A DNA stretch of 64,000 bases from Dyella lutea. GTDB lineage: Bacteria > Pseudomonadota > Gammaproteobacteria > Xanthomonadales > Rhodanobacteraceae. The DNA lies in the NCBI RefSeq assembly GCF_024158035.1, contig NZ_JAMZEK010000006.1:1-64000 (forward strand), written 5' to 3'. Under the pieces are notes generated by a model. The model was given only the letters and a program-made list of their open reading frames with translations. It was not told the DNA's origin and ran no database searches. Each line of letters opens with the position of its first letter. Position 1 is the stretch's first letter. Positions 1-11,477 of this stretch are shown one piece after another. Made by a program: the position numbers and the translations under genes.

Positions 1-95
1 AGGCGCAAAGCCTCGGGAGCCCGTCGGCGTCACCTCGTCCCCTCCGATGATCAGTCGGGGATTCTCGTCCGTTGCCGGACCAGAATCGAGACATA

Positions 96-173
96 AGGAG
101 CCCGCTCGCGGGCGATGCTTCTGGCCCTGAATGTTGATCAGAGCGAAAAGGCATCGCCCGCGAACGGGCTCCT
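96..173. repeat. REP/BIME-like inverted repeat
   Basis: Two 23-base arms (96-118 and 151-173) are near-perfect reverse complements, each containing the motif AGGAGCCCGC...GGCGATGC, separated by about 32 bases. Arms of this kind, each itself partly palindromic (CCCGCTCGCGGG), are scattered between genes in Rhodanobacteraceae and Pseudomonas. It lies just past the 3' end of the VOC gene and may act as an mRNA end stabiliser or terminator. Nothing else is recognisable in bases 1-95. Confidence 0.7.
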
Positions 174-186
174 ACAACAGCGGGCT

Positions 187-597
187 TCAGCCTGGATGGG
201 ACGGGCCCTTCAACTCGACCATGTTGCCCTCGGGATCGAAACAGTAGATCGACGGCCCCTCGCCACGGGCGCCGTAGCGCGGGCCGATGCTGCCCAGCCG
301 CACGTTGTGGGCCTGCAGGTGCGCCAGGATCGCCGCCTCGTCGTAATCCTCCACGCGCAGGCAGAAGTGGTCCATGTTGTGGCCTTGCGCAGCGGGCGCC
401 GCGCCGCCTTGGCGGCCGATCCGCCCGTCCACGCTTACCAGGTCGATCAACGAGGCGCCGGCGCGCAGCTGCACCAGGCCGATGGCGTCCTGCCGTCGCT
501 CCTCGCGGCATCCGAGCACCTCGCAGTAGAAACGCTGCATCGTCGCCATGTCCGCCACGCGCAGCACCACGTGGTCGATCTCGCCGATACGGATCAT
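187..597 (-). CDS. VOC family (glyoxalase/bleomycin resistance-like) protein
   Basis: A 136-residue single-module vicinal-oxygen-chelate protein. Two beta-alpha-beta-beta-beta halves are visible: residues 5-60 start with DHVVLRV, and residues 74-132 start with MDHFCLRV and end in GNMVELKG. Likely metal ligands are His9, His77 and Glu128. Members bind a divalent metal and act on small oxygenated substrates or bind drugs; this substrate cannot be read from sequence. The ATG at 597 has a GGAGG ribosome site about six bases upstream. It is divergent from the glycine riboswitch/gcvP unit, and no functional link to it is evident. Confidence 0.88.
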   Translation of the reverse strand: MIRIGEIDHVVLRVADMATMQRFYCEVLGCREERRQDAIGLVQLRAGASLIDLVSVDGRIGRQGGAAPAAQGHNMDHFCLRVEDYDEAAILAHLQAHNVRLGSIGPRYGARGEGPSIYCFDPEGNMVELKGPSHPG

Positions 598-731
598 CGC
601 CCGCCTCCAGGCTCGGCTCCGGAAACCGGTAGCTTAACCGGCACCGTCCACCCCGGGCGCCGATGCGGCGGCCGGACCGGCGGCCCGCTGACCGCCGCCC
701 GGCCGGCCTGTATAATCGCCGCGGTAAACGT

Positions 732-919
732 ACGGTGGGAGAAGCGGCAGGCCGTCCATAGCCACGTCGCTGCCGAAGGCGCAACGCCCGTAATCGCTCA
801 GGCCCCGTAACCACCGCGCGCAAACACTCTGGAGAGACCGGTTGAATCCGGCGCCGAAGGGGCACCAGGCAGCAGTCCATCGCCGCCTCCAAACTCTCAG
901 GCAAAAGGACAGAGGGGCG
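732..919 (+). promoter_or_regulatory. Tandem glycine riboswitch upstream of gcvP
   Basis: Two aptamer-like segments lie in the gcvP leader. The first (about 732-815) contains GGGAGAAGCGGC, GCTGCCGAAGG and a closing segment near 801-815. The second (about 829-919) carries the textbook conserved blocks GGAGAGACCGG, GCGCCGAAGGGGC, and AAACTCTCAGGCAAAAGGACAGAGG. These match the Rfam glycine aptamer consensus known from gcvP and gcvT leaders, where glycine turns expression on. About 43 bases separate the second aptamer from the gcvP ATG, leaving room for an expression platform masking the start region. Confidence 0.93.
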
Positions 920-962
920 CCCCGCGTGCGGCACGGCACGCTAGTCTTCGGATGCCCCAGAC

Positions 963-3854
<2,892 letters not shown>

Positions 3855-3882
3855 ACCGTCGCGCTCCCGCGCGATGCGAAAG

Positions 3883-3904
3883 ACCCGGCTTCGGCCGGGT
3901 TTTT
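3883..3904 (+). terminator. Intrinsic terminator of gcvP
   Basis: A perfect 7-bp stem (ACCCGGC/GCCGGGT) with a TTCG tetraloop is followed by TTTT, 28 bases after the gcvP stop. The gene on the other side (VWA protein) converges on it. Confidence 0.9.
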
Positions 3905-3929
3905 CGTTTCGACGACCCGTTCACCGCAC

Positions 3930-5111
3930 TCAGGCCGACGATCGCACCGCCTTGATGTCCTGCGCGGCCGCCCAGTCCAGCACGTCCTCCCGGCGCAGCG
4001 CGGTGGCCATCAGGTCGGGGAACTGGTCGGGCGTGCAGGCGAACACCGGCGCGCCCAGCGCGGCAAAGGCCTCGGCCATGCGCGGGTCGTAGGCGGCGCG
4101 GCCGTCGTCGCTGAGTGCGAGCAGCACGATCAGGTTCACGCCCTGGCGCACCAGGTGCGCGGCGCGCGCCAGCAGCGCCTTGGCATCGCCGCCCTCGTAC
4201 AGGTCGGTGATCAGCACCATGTGGGTCTTCTGCGGCCGTTCGATCAGCCCCTCGCAATAGGCCACGGCCTGGTGGATGTCGGTGCCGCCGCCGAGCTGCA
4301 CGCCGAACAGCACCTGCACCGGATCGGCCAGTTCGTCGGTGAGATCGACGATGGCCGTGTCGAAGCACACCAGCCGCGTGCGGATCACCGGCACCGAGGC
4401 CATCACCGCGGCGAATATCGAGGCGTACACCACCGAGGTGGCCATCGAGCCGGACTGGTCGACGCAGAGGATCACGTCGTCCAGGTCGACCAGCCGCTTC
4501 TGGTGCCGCATGAAGCCGACCAGCCGCTCCGGGATCACCGTGCCGAGTTCGGGCTGGTAGTTGCCCAGGTTGGCGCGCAGGGTGCGCGGCCAGTCGATGT
4601 CGGCGGCGCGCGGCCGGTTCGTGCGGCGCGCCCGATGCACGGCGCCGCGCAGGGTTTCGCTGGTGCGCCGCTGCAGGCGCTCGAGCAGGGCGTCGACCAC
4701 CTTGCCGATCACCTGGCGCGCGGTGTCCAGCGTCTTCTCCGGCATCAGCGAGCGCAGGCTGATCAGGTCGGCGACCAGGTGCACGTCGGCCTCCACCGCG
4801 GCCAGGAACTCCGGCTGCAGCAGCATCTGTTTCAGGCCGAGGCGTTCGAAGGCGTCCTTCTGGATCACCTGCACCACGGCGGCGGGAAAGAATTCGCGGA
4901 TGTCGCCCAGCCAGCGCGACACGCGCGGCGCCGAGCGCGACAGCGAGCCCTTGCCCTTGTCCGGATCGCCGCCGTGCGGCACGTCGTAGAGGGCCGACAA
5001 CGCCTGGTTGAGGCGCTGGTCCTCGGGCGAGAGCACACCGTCCTCGTCCATGCCGAGCACCAGCCGCCAGCGCCGCTGCTGTTCCGCCGCGTCGTTGTTC
5101 ATCCGTTCCAT
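3930..5111 (-). CDS. VWA (MIDAS) domain protein, YehP-like
   Basis: A 393-residue protein with a helical N-terminal half and a C-terminal von Willebrand A domain (about 210-385). The MIDAS metal site is intact: DQSGS at 218-222, GGGTD near 274-278, and a later ITDLYEGG aspartate. VWA proteins of this type act with MoxR-family AAA+ ATPases, often in metal-cofactor insertion or complex remodelling. Last gene of the five-gene operon. Two starts are possible: the ATG at 5111, 4 bases after a GGAGG site, overlaps the upstream gene by 13 bases; the ATG at 5102 gives an ATGA overlap. E. coli YehP is of similar length. The exact function is unknown. Confidence 0.85.
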   Translation of the reverse strand: MERMNNDAAEQQRRWRLVLGMDEDGVLSPEDQRLNQALSALYDVPHGGDPDKGKGSLSRSAPRVSRWLGDIREFFPAAVVQVIQKDAFERLGLKQMLLQPEFLAAVEADVHLVADLISLRSLMPEKTLDTARQVIGKVVDALLERLQRRTSETLRGAVHRARRTNRPRAADIDWPRTLRANLGNYQPELGTVIPERLVGFMRHQKRLVDLDDVILCVDQSGSMATSVVYASIFAAVMASVPVIRTRLVCFDTAIVDLTDELADPVQVLFGVQLGGGTDIHQAVAYCEGLIERPQKTHMVLITDLYEGGDAKALLARAAHLVRQGVNLIVLLALSDDGRAAYDPRMAEAFAALGAPVFACTPDQFPDLMATALRREDVLDWAAAQDIKAVRSSA

Positions 5112-7435
5112 GCCCCCTCCCCGCGCAGCAGCGCCAGCAGGCGCTGCTCGTGTGCCAGCCATGCCGCATCGGGCGCGCGCAGCCCCGGACCAGACCCAGC
5201 GTGGTCGCCCGAAGGACGCACCGCGCGGTCCAGCAGGTGGCGCCGTTCGCTGCGGTCCAGCGAGGAGAACACCCGACGCAGCAGCGGCAGCTGTTCCTGG
5301 AACACCTCGCCATCCAGCGTGGCCAGCCACGCATCGACGACGGCCAGCAGCCCCGCATCGTGCAGCAGGCGCTGCACTGCCTGCTCGAAGAAGCCCTCGA
5401 AGAACTGCGCCGCCTCGACCGTCGGCACGCCCGGTGAAAGCATCCGCTGCATGCGTGCCTGCAGTTCGTCTGACGCCAGCCGCCCGGCGTCGTAGAGCAG
5501 GCGGCAGGCCAGTCCGCAGGCGCGCCGGCTGGCGTGGCGGTCCGCCGACAGGTAGGCCACCGCTTGCCACCACGAGGCGATCGCGTCGGCATCGAAGTCG
5601 CCCAGCGGCAGGCAGTCGTGCACGCCGGCCAGCAGGCCGCAGAAGCGCGCGGACTGCTCGGCATCCAGTCCGTGTGCGGCATACGGCAGGGCCAGCGCCG
5701 CCTGCACCAGCATCCGCTCGGCCAGTCCGGCCAGCTGGTCGAGGGCGATCTCGCGGGCAGTGCCGTAGCGGGCAAGCGAGACCAGCTCGGGCAGCGCCGC
5801 CATCAGTTCGCCGCACTCCTGCGCGTGACCGGCGCGCTCAGCCACGGCCGCCAAGCCGGCCTCCACCGCCACCGGCAGGTCCGCTTCCAGGCAGCGGCGG
5901 GTCAAGGCGGTGAGCCCGGACAGCGCGTTCTGCTCGCGCATCCGCGCGACGCTGCGTCCGGCGGCGGCCTGTTCGATGGTCGGTCCGTAGACCATGTGTT
6001 CGACCAGTCGCACGGCGTACTCCGGCTCCCAGGCCAGGGTCCAGCGCTCGCGGAAGGTGCCGCGACTGCTGCCGGCATCCAGCAGCCGTCCCCACGGCAC
6101 GTCCAGAAGCAGCAGGCGATGCAGCAGCACCGAGCGCGCCGCACCGCCGTCGCTGCGCAGGTCGAGCGAGAGCTCGCGCTCCAGCGCCTCCGGCTTCAGG
6201 CGCAGGGACTTCTGCTGGCGCTGCAGGTCTTCCAGCAGCGGCAGCAGCTGCGTGTCCGGGGGGATTTCGCCGACCTCGTTGCCGAGCAGCAGGGCGACCT
6301 CGTGCTGGCGCCAGCGCAACGCCTCGCCCTCACACAGGCTGGCGATCGCGGCGTCGCGCATGTCCTCGTAGCCGGCGGCCGGACGTTCGCGCACCCGCGC
6401 CAGCGCGTGGGCGAGCCGGGTCGACTCGATCACTGCCGCGGTGGAGCACGGTGCGCCGCCTTCGCGCAGCGTACGCGCCACTTCCACCATCCAGCGCGAC
6501 AGCGCCTCGCCACCGGCGCCGTGACGCCACAGGTGGCGATACCAGCGCGGCGCCGCGACGCCGGCACCGTAGCCGGAACCGCTGGCCAGGCGCGGATAGG
6601 TCCACGGCACCCAGGTCAGCCGCGTCTTGCATTTCGCCAGTCCCGCCAGCAGCGCGCGATCGTCGCCGGCCTTGTGCCGCGCCTTCAGCGCCGGCACGTG
6701 CCAGGCGCCGCAGACCACTGCCAACGGACCGGCGGCGGTCCGCGCCGCTGCGGCGATCTGCAGGCGCATGTGCGCTTCGCGCCGCGCCTCCAGCGGTTCC
6801 AGCTCCAGCTGCTGCTCGCGCAGCGTCGCCATGACCCCGGCCACCGCCTCGAACACCTGGGCCGGCTCGCCCGCCGCCGCGCCGGATTCGATCCAGTCGT
6901 GCCACCACGACTCGCCGTCCTCGTAGCCGGCCGCACGGGCCAGCACGCCGATCGGGTCGCGCTGCAGTTCGTCCGCCGAGGCCTCCGTCGGCGACGGTTC
7001 GGCCGACTCGGCCGCAACGGCATCGCCCTCGCCTTCCGCGCCGGCATCGACGCCCGGTGCATCGGCGTCCGGGACTTCCGGCGCGTTCGACGCCGGTGCC
7101 TCCGGCACCGCCGCCTGCAGCCGCAGCGTCGACGGCAGGTCGATGAAGCGCACCGGCACGCCCGCGCGCACCGCCCAGCACACCGCCACGTATTCGGGCG
7201 AGAACTCGGCGAACGGATAGAACGAAGCCGTGCCGGGCCGATCCACCACGTAGGCGAGCAGCGCCACTGGCGGCTTCATCGCCGGATCGGCCAGCGCGGG
7301 CAACAGGTCGCTGGCGTCGGCCGGCCCCTCGATCAGCACCTCGGCGGGCACCAGCGCCTCGAGCGCGGCCAGCAGCCGCCGGGCCGAACCCGGGCCGTGG
7401 TGGCGAATGCCGAAGTAGTGGATGTCCGCGGCCAT
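5099..7435 (-). CDS. DUF5682 family protein, YehM-like
   Basis: A 778-residue protein beginning with IHYFGIRHHGPGSAR, the signature N-terminus of DUF5682 proteins, followed by EGPAD and a region recalling the TraB/ChaN-type fold (HVPALKARH in VVCGAWHVPALK). Residues about 113-160 form a low-complexity Ala/Glu/Pro acidic insert. The C-terminal half is alpha-helical, resembling an armadillo/TPR-like array. Biochemical role unknown; in E. coli the analogous gene (yehM) sits between yehL (AAA+) and yehP (VWA), exactly as here. The 4-base ATGA overlap with the VWA gene and a gap of only 5 bases to the AAA+ gene indicate one transcript. Confidence 0.82.
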   Translation of the reverse strand: MAADIHYFGIRHHGPGSARRLLAALEALVPAEVLIEGPADASDLLPALADPAMKPPVALLAYVVDRPGTASFYPFAEFSPEYVAVCWAVRAGVPVRFIDLPSTLRLQAAVPEAPASNAPEVPDADAPGVDAGAEGEGDAVAAESAEPSPTEASADELQRDPIGVLARAAGYEDGESWWHDWIESGAAAGEPAQVFEAVAGVMATLREQQLELEPLEARREAHMRLQIAAAARTAAGPLAVVCGAWHVPALKARHKAGDDRALLAGLAKCKTRLTWVPWTYPRLASGSGYGAGVAAPRWYRHLWRHGAGGEALSRWMVEVARTLREGGAPCSTAAVIESTRLAHALARVRERPAAGYEDMRDAAIASLCEGEALRWRQHEVALLLGNEVGEIPPDTQLLPLLEDLQRQQKSLRLKPEALERELSLDLRSDGGAARSVLLHRLLLLDVPWGRLLDAGSSRGTFRERWTLAWEPEYAVRLVEHMVYGPTIEQAAAGRSVARMREQNALSGLTALTRRCLEADLPVAVEAGLAAVAERAGHAQECGELMAALPELVSLARYGTAREIALDQLAGLAERMLVQAALALPYAAHGLDAEQSARFCGLLAGVHDCLPLGDFDADAIASWWQAVAYLSADRHASRRACGLACRLLYDAGRLASDELQARMQRMLSPGVPTVEAAQFFEGFFEQAVQRLLHDAGLLAVVDAWLATLDGEVFQEQLPLLRRVFSSLDRSERRHLLDRAVRPSGDHAGSGPGLRAPDAAWLAHEQRLLALLRGEGAWNG

Positions 7436-7440
7436 GCGGC

Positions 7441-8520
7441 CTACAGCAGTTCGAGCAGCGCGTGGTAGTAGGCGCCGTAGTCGGCGCGCTTCTTCAGCAC
7501 CGTCTCCAGGTATTCCTCCAGCACCACGCGGTCCTGCACCGGATCCTTGACGATGGCGCCGAGCAGGTTGGCGCCCAGGTCCTCGGCCGACAGCGTGCCG
7601 TTGCCGAAGAAGTGACACTGGCTCAGCCCACCGACCATCACCGCGATCGCCTCGGCGGTGGACAGGTTGCCGGTCGGCGTCTTCAGTGTGACCTTGCCGT
7701 CCTGGGTCTGGCCGTCGCGAAGCTCGCGGAACATCGCCACCACGCGGGCGATCTCCTCCGCGGCATTCTTCGGCAGCGGCAGCTGCAGGCCCTGGCCCAT
7801 GTCGGCCACGCGCTGCTGCACGATCGCCACTTCCTCGTCGAGCGCATCCGGCAGCGGCAGCACCACCACGTTGAAGCGCCGCTTGAGCGCCGCGGACAGC
7901 TCGTTGACGCCCTTGTCGCGGTTGTTCGCCGTGGCGATCACGTTGAAGCCGCTGCGGGCGTGGACGATCTCGTCCAGCTCGGGAATCGGCATCATCCGCT
8001 CGGACAGCACGGTGATCAGGGTGTCCTGCACTTCCGAGCCCATGCGGGTCAGCTCTTCGATGCGGCACAGCGTGCCGGCCTCCATCGCACGGAACACCGG
8101 CGTCGGCACCAGCGCCTCGCGCGAGGGACCCTTGGCCAGCAGCTGGGCGTAGTTCCAGCCGTAGCGCACCTGGTTCTCGTCGGTGCCGGCGGTGCCCTGC
8201 ACCACGCGGCTGGAGTCGCCGCAGATCGCCGCCGCCAGGTGTTCGGACACCCACGACTTGGCCGTGCCCGGCACGCCGAGCAGCAGCAGCGCGCGATCGG
8301 TGGCGAGCGTGGCCACGGCGGTCTCCATCAGCCGCCGCTTGCCGACGTACTTGGGGGTGATCACCGTGCCGTCCGGCGCCGTGCCCCCCATCAGGTAGGT
8401 CACTACGCGCTGCGGCGAAAGCTGCCAGTTGGCCGGCCGCGGCCGGTCGTCGTCGGCGCGCAGGGCGGCCAGTTCGTGCGCATAGCGCTGTTCGGCGTTG
8501 AGCCGTTGCATGTCGCTCAT
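7441..8520 (-). CDS. MoxR-type AAA+ ATPase, YehL-like
   Basis: A 359-residue AAA+ ATPase. Walker A is GVPGTAKS at 82-89; a Walker B-like acidic stretch (TLCRIEELTRM) and the sensor-1 region with NVIATANNRDKG follow. The family couples ATP hydrolysis to remodelling of a VWA partner, and that partner is encoded two genes downstream. The length matches E. coli YehL (about 362) and the gene neighbourhood is that of the YehL subfamily of MoxR proteins. Start at 8520 lies 2 bases after the stop of the DUF5691 gene; a second in-frame ATG three codons on (8511) is an alternative. Confidence 0.9.
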   Translation of the reverse strand: MSDMQRLNAEQRYAHELAALRADDDRPRPANWQLSPQRVVTYLMGGTAPDGTVITPKYVGKRRLMETAVATLATDRALLLLGVPGTAKSWVSEHLAAAICGDSSRVVQGTAGTDENQVRYGWNYAQLLAKGPSREALVPTPVFRAMEAGTLCRIEELTRMGSEVQDTLITVLSERMMPIPELDEIVHARSGFNVIATANNRDKGVNELSAALKRRFNVVVLPLPDALDEEVAIVQQRVADMGQGLQLPLPKNAAEEIARVVAMFRELRDGQTQDGKVTLKTPTGNLSTAEAIAVMVGGLSQCHFFGNGTLSAEDLGANLLGAIVKDPVQDRVVLEEYLETVLKKRADYGAYYHALLELL

Positions 8521-8522
8521 GG

Positions 8523-9956
8523 TCAGGATTCCTGGGCTGGAGGAGCGTCGGCGAGATCGACGTTCAGATGCAGTGGATCGAGTGCGGGGTCGGCCGGATG
8601 CAGGCCGGCCCGGGTGAGCTGGGCCAGTGCCTCGCCGGCGGTGCCGGCGGGGAGCAGGCTGGCGATGGCGGCGATCTCCTCGGCCAGCCAGCCCGGGCGT
8701 GCCGCACCCGGCTCGGCGGCCAGTGCGCGCAGGGTGTCGGTGAGCCGCCGCCACGGCGCGCTGCCGGCCAGCTCTCCGAACGGCAGCACCTCGAACGGGG
8801 CCGGGATGATCGCCAGCAGGCTGCCGAAGCTGGCGATGCGTGCCGACTCGCGCAGGCCCCGCCGTGCCAGCGCCACGCGCTCGGCTTCGGTCAGCCGCTC
8901 CAGCAGCGAGGCGCCGAACGGGACCGGCTGTTCGCCCGCCGGACCGAACAGCAGGCGCTCCAGCACGTGTCGCACCACCTCGACCGGCGCCGTCTGAGCA
9001 GCGCATTCGACCAGCACTGCGTCATTCTGGGGCTCGTCCAGGGTCAGCGCATTGGCCAGCCCCAGCGGTGTGAGTCCCAGCACGTCGGCCAGCTCGTTCC
9101 AGCCGACCGACTGCAGCCGCAACAGGCGCGCGGCACGCTGCGGCTGGGTCTTCAGCGCCGCCCAGCCGACCTGTGCCCTGCGCCGGATCAGGCCGCTGCT
9201 GCCGACGACGAAATCGGCCTTCAACTCGTCGCGCACTGCAGCCTCCAGCGGCTCGCGCCGACCGAGCCGACGACGCAACTGGGACGCACGCAGGCGCACC
9301 TTCTCCGAGCGGTCGCCGGAGAGGCCCTCCAACAGCAGCAGGTCGGCCTCGGACAATGCCGGCACCAGCGCATCGAGCATCTGCAGGCGCTGCTCGGCCG
9401 GCAGTGTCGCCAGCCGCGTTGTCAGGAGCTCGGCCGCAAGTGCCGGATCGGTGGCACGCAGTCGCGCGACCAGCCGGCAGCGCTCCGACGGCGTCACCTC
9501 GTCCCAACTGGTGGCATCCAGCGTTTCGTGCGGCACCTGCTGGCGCCGCCAGGCCCGCCACTCGTCGTAGAGCGGCGGCAGCGACACGTCGCCCGCCTCG
9601 GGCAGCCAGTCGTACGGATGCGCCTGCCAGCCGCGCGAGGCCAGCAGGCGCAGCAGGGCCGGCCAGGTCACCGCCGACAGCGCCCTCACGCATCGGCGGA
9701 AGCGCAGGCGCTGCGCCTCCGGTACCAGCGCCAGCCGCGGCGACGGCAGCGCTGCCGCCGCGCGTGCATCGGCCGGCAGGACGTGCTCGCCGAGGAACTG
9801 CCGGCACTGGCTGGCCAGTGCGAGCAAGTGACTGGCATCCAGCGTTGAGCCATCGCGCCATGCCGCCGGCAGCGTGTCGACGGGCACCTCGTCGCGTGCC
9901 CCAACCAGCCAGCGGGCATACAGGCGATCGAGTTGCGGACCCAGTACCTCAGTCAT
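8523..9956 (-). CDS. DUF5691 family protein
   Basis: A 477-residue, almost entirely helical, Leu/Ala/Arg-rich protein matching the DUF5691 family, which is found only next to SWIM and MoxR/VWA genes. No catalytic motif or membrane segment is visible; the repeated helical pairs (for example SGDRSEKVRLRASQLRRRLG) suggest a HEAT-like scaffold. It overlaps the SWIM gene stop by 8 bases (9949-9956) and is followed after 2 bases by the AAA+ gene, so translation is probably coupled. Inferred role: a structural or adaptor component of the AAA+/VWA machine. Confidence 0.8.
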   Translation of the reverse strand: MTEVLGPQLDRLYARWLVGARDEVPVDTLPAAWRDGSTLDASHLLALASQCRQFLGEHVLPADARAAAALPSPRLALVPEAQRLRFRRCVRALSAVTWPALLRLLASRGWQAHPYDWLPEAGDVSLPPLYDEWRAWRRQQVPHETLDATSWDEVTPSERCRLVARLRATDPALAAELLTTRLATLPAEQRLQMLDALVPALSEADLLLLEGLSGDRSEKVRLRASQLRRRLGRREPLEAAVRDELKADFVVGSSGLIRRRAQVGWAALKTQPQRAARLLRLQSVGWNELADVLGLTPLGLANALTLDEPQNDAVLVECAAQTAPVEVVRHVLERLLFGPAGEQPVPFGASLLERLTEAERVALARRGLRESARIASFGSLLAIIPAPFEVLPFGELAGSAPWRRLTDTLRALAAEPGAARPGWLAEEIAAIASLLPAGTAGEALAQLTRAGLHPADPALDPLHLNVDLADAPPAQES

Positions 9957-11343
9957 CCGGATACCCCTTGCCCAGCGCCGTCTCGACCTGGATCAGCCGT
10001 GCCCATAGCCCATCCCAGACGGCCACTGCCGAGCGAAGCGGCAGCGCCTGCCAGAGCATCGCGTTGGCCAGCGGCGCCAGGCGCAATGCCCCACCCTCGT
10101 CGCCGCGCCACCACAGCTGGCCCTGGCCGTCCTCGAGTACGCGCCCCGGCCCCAGATGCAGCGGCGTGTGGGACGCCCACGGCAGACGTGCAAGATGCTC
10201 GCGATGCGTCTGCAGCGGGTCGGCCGCCGGCTCGAAGCCAACTGCAGCGATGCCAGCCGTCTCCTCCGCAGGCTCCTCGCCCTGCGTCGCGATCACCGCG
10301 CGCAGCGGATGGCGCGACGGATAGAACGCCAGCTCCGCCTGCAACCGTTGCCCCGGCGCCAGCGCGGCGCCACGACGCCCGGCCGAGGCCGGGAAGAAAT
10401 CCAGCAGCAGGGCGAAACGCGGGGTCGCGCTGCACCGGTCGAGCAGCCAGGTCGACTGGCTGACCATGCCGTCGCGCCGCGTCTGCACCGCATGCCCCAT
10501 GACCTCCCAGAGGCTGCCTGCGCGCGTGGCTGTCGAAGCGAGTACCTCCTCGCGGGTCGACGCCTGGATCACCGCGGCACGCGCATCCGGATCGTCGGGC
10601 GCAGCGCGCCACGCCTGCGCCAACAGCACCCACTGGCCCAGCTCCAGCATGGCGGCCTCGCCGCGCAGTTCGCGCGGCAACGCCAGCACGCGGGCAGGCC
10701 ATTCGTCCACGCGCGAGGCCAGCGCCGCCGCCTTGCTGTCGACCAGGCGGGCGGCGATGCGCCGGCAGCGCGCGACGACGTCGTCCAGCAGACCCGCCAC
10801 GCCCGTGCGCAACTGGTCGGCGATCCACTGCTGCAGCTCGCCCAACCCCTCGCCTACCGCGACATGCGTCTGCGCCTGGCGTTTCGCCGCGGCGGCTTCG
10901 CGCTTGCGCGCCTGCGCCTCGGCCTCCTGCGGATCGGCCGGTTCGGTGGCCTGCGCCACGGCGATGTCCTTGCCGGCCACGCCGGGCGCCGCATCGCCGG
11001 ACGCACCGGCGCGGCGACGCCGACCCAGCCATTCCTGCACCCAATCCGGCACTTCCGCCTGGCCGAAGCGCTCGGCCGATTCGGCGTACTGCCACATCAG
11101 CGCGAGCGAGTGCTTGCACGGAAACTTGCGTGAGGGACAGGTGCACTTGTAGCCGTGGTCGGCGACGTCGGCGATGACCCGGTATGGATGCGCGCCCGAG
11201 CCCTGGCACTCGCCCCAGATCACCGGAAGCCCTGCCGCACGCGCCACGCGTAGCCAATGCTTCGGTTGCAGCAGCTTGCCGGCAGCCACCAGCGACCCCT
11301 GGTCCGGCGCCAGCGCCTGCACGACATCGAGCGAGAGGGTCAT
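9949..11343 (-). CDS. SWIM zinc-finger protein, YehQ-like
   Basis: A 464-residue protein with a SWIM zinc motif near the N-terminus: Cys67 and Cys69, then Cys76 and His78 (CTCPSRKFPCKH). SWIM fingers bind DNA or protein. A charged Ala/Arg/Glu segment (about 130-170) links to a helical C-terminal domain. First gene of the operon SWIM-DUF5691-AAA+-DUF5682-VWA. The ATG at 11343 is preferred because the sequence MTLSLDVVQALAPD begins the conserved part; an in-frame GTG at 11361 is the only upstream alternative. Neither has a strong ribosome site. Confidence 0.85.
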   Translation of the reverse strand: MTLSLDVVQALAPDQGSLVAAGKLLQPKHWLRVARAAGLPVIWGECQGSGAHPYRVIADVADHGYKCTCPSRKFPCKHSLALMWQYAESAERFGQAEVPDWVQEWLGRRRRAGASGDAAPGVAGKDIAVAQATEPADPQEAEAQARKREAAAAKRQAQTHVAVGEGLGELQQWIADQLRTGVAGLLDDVVARCRRIAARLVDSKAAALASRVDEWPARVLALPRELRGEAAMLELGQWVLLAQAWRAAPDDPDARAAVIQASTREEVLASTATRAGSLWEVMGHAVQTRRDGMVSQSTWLLDRCSATPRFALLLDFFPASAGRRGAALAPGQRLQAELAFYPSRHPLRAVIATQGEEPAEETAGIAAVGFEPAADPLQTHREHLARLPWASHTPLHLGPGRVLEDGQGQLWWRGDEGGALRLAPLANAMLWQALPLRSAVAVWDGLWARLIQVETALGKGYPDD

Positions 11344-11477
11344 CCGTGCATCACGCGACACTGCCGACTGCGGCGCACCCGTTCCATGGAAAACTCGACC
11401 CGCATGGCGACGTCCCAGCCCCTGATGACCCGCCGGAGCTTAGGGAGGCTGCCGTCGCCTTGGCAAGATGGGCCGGC

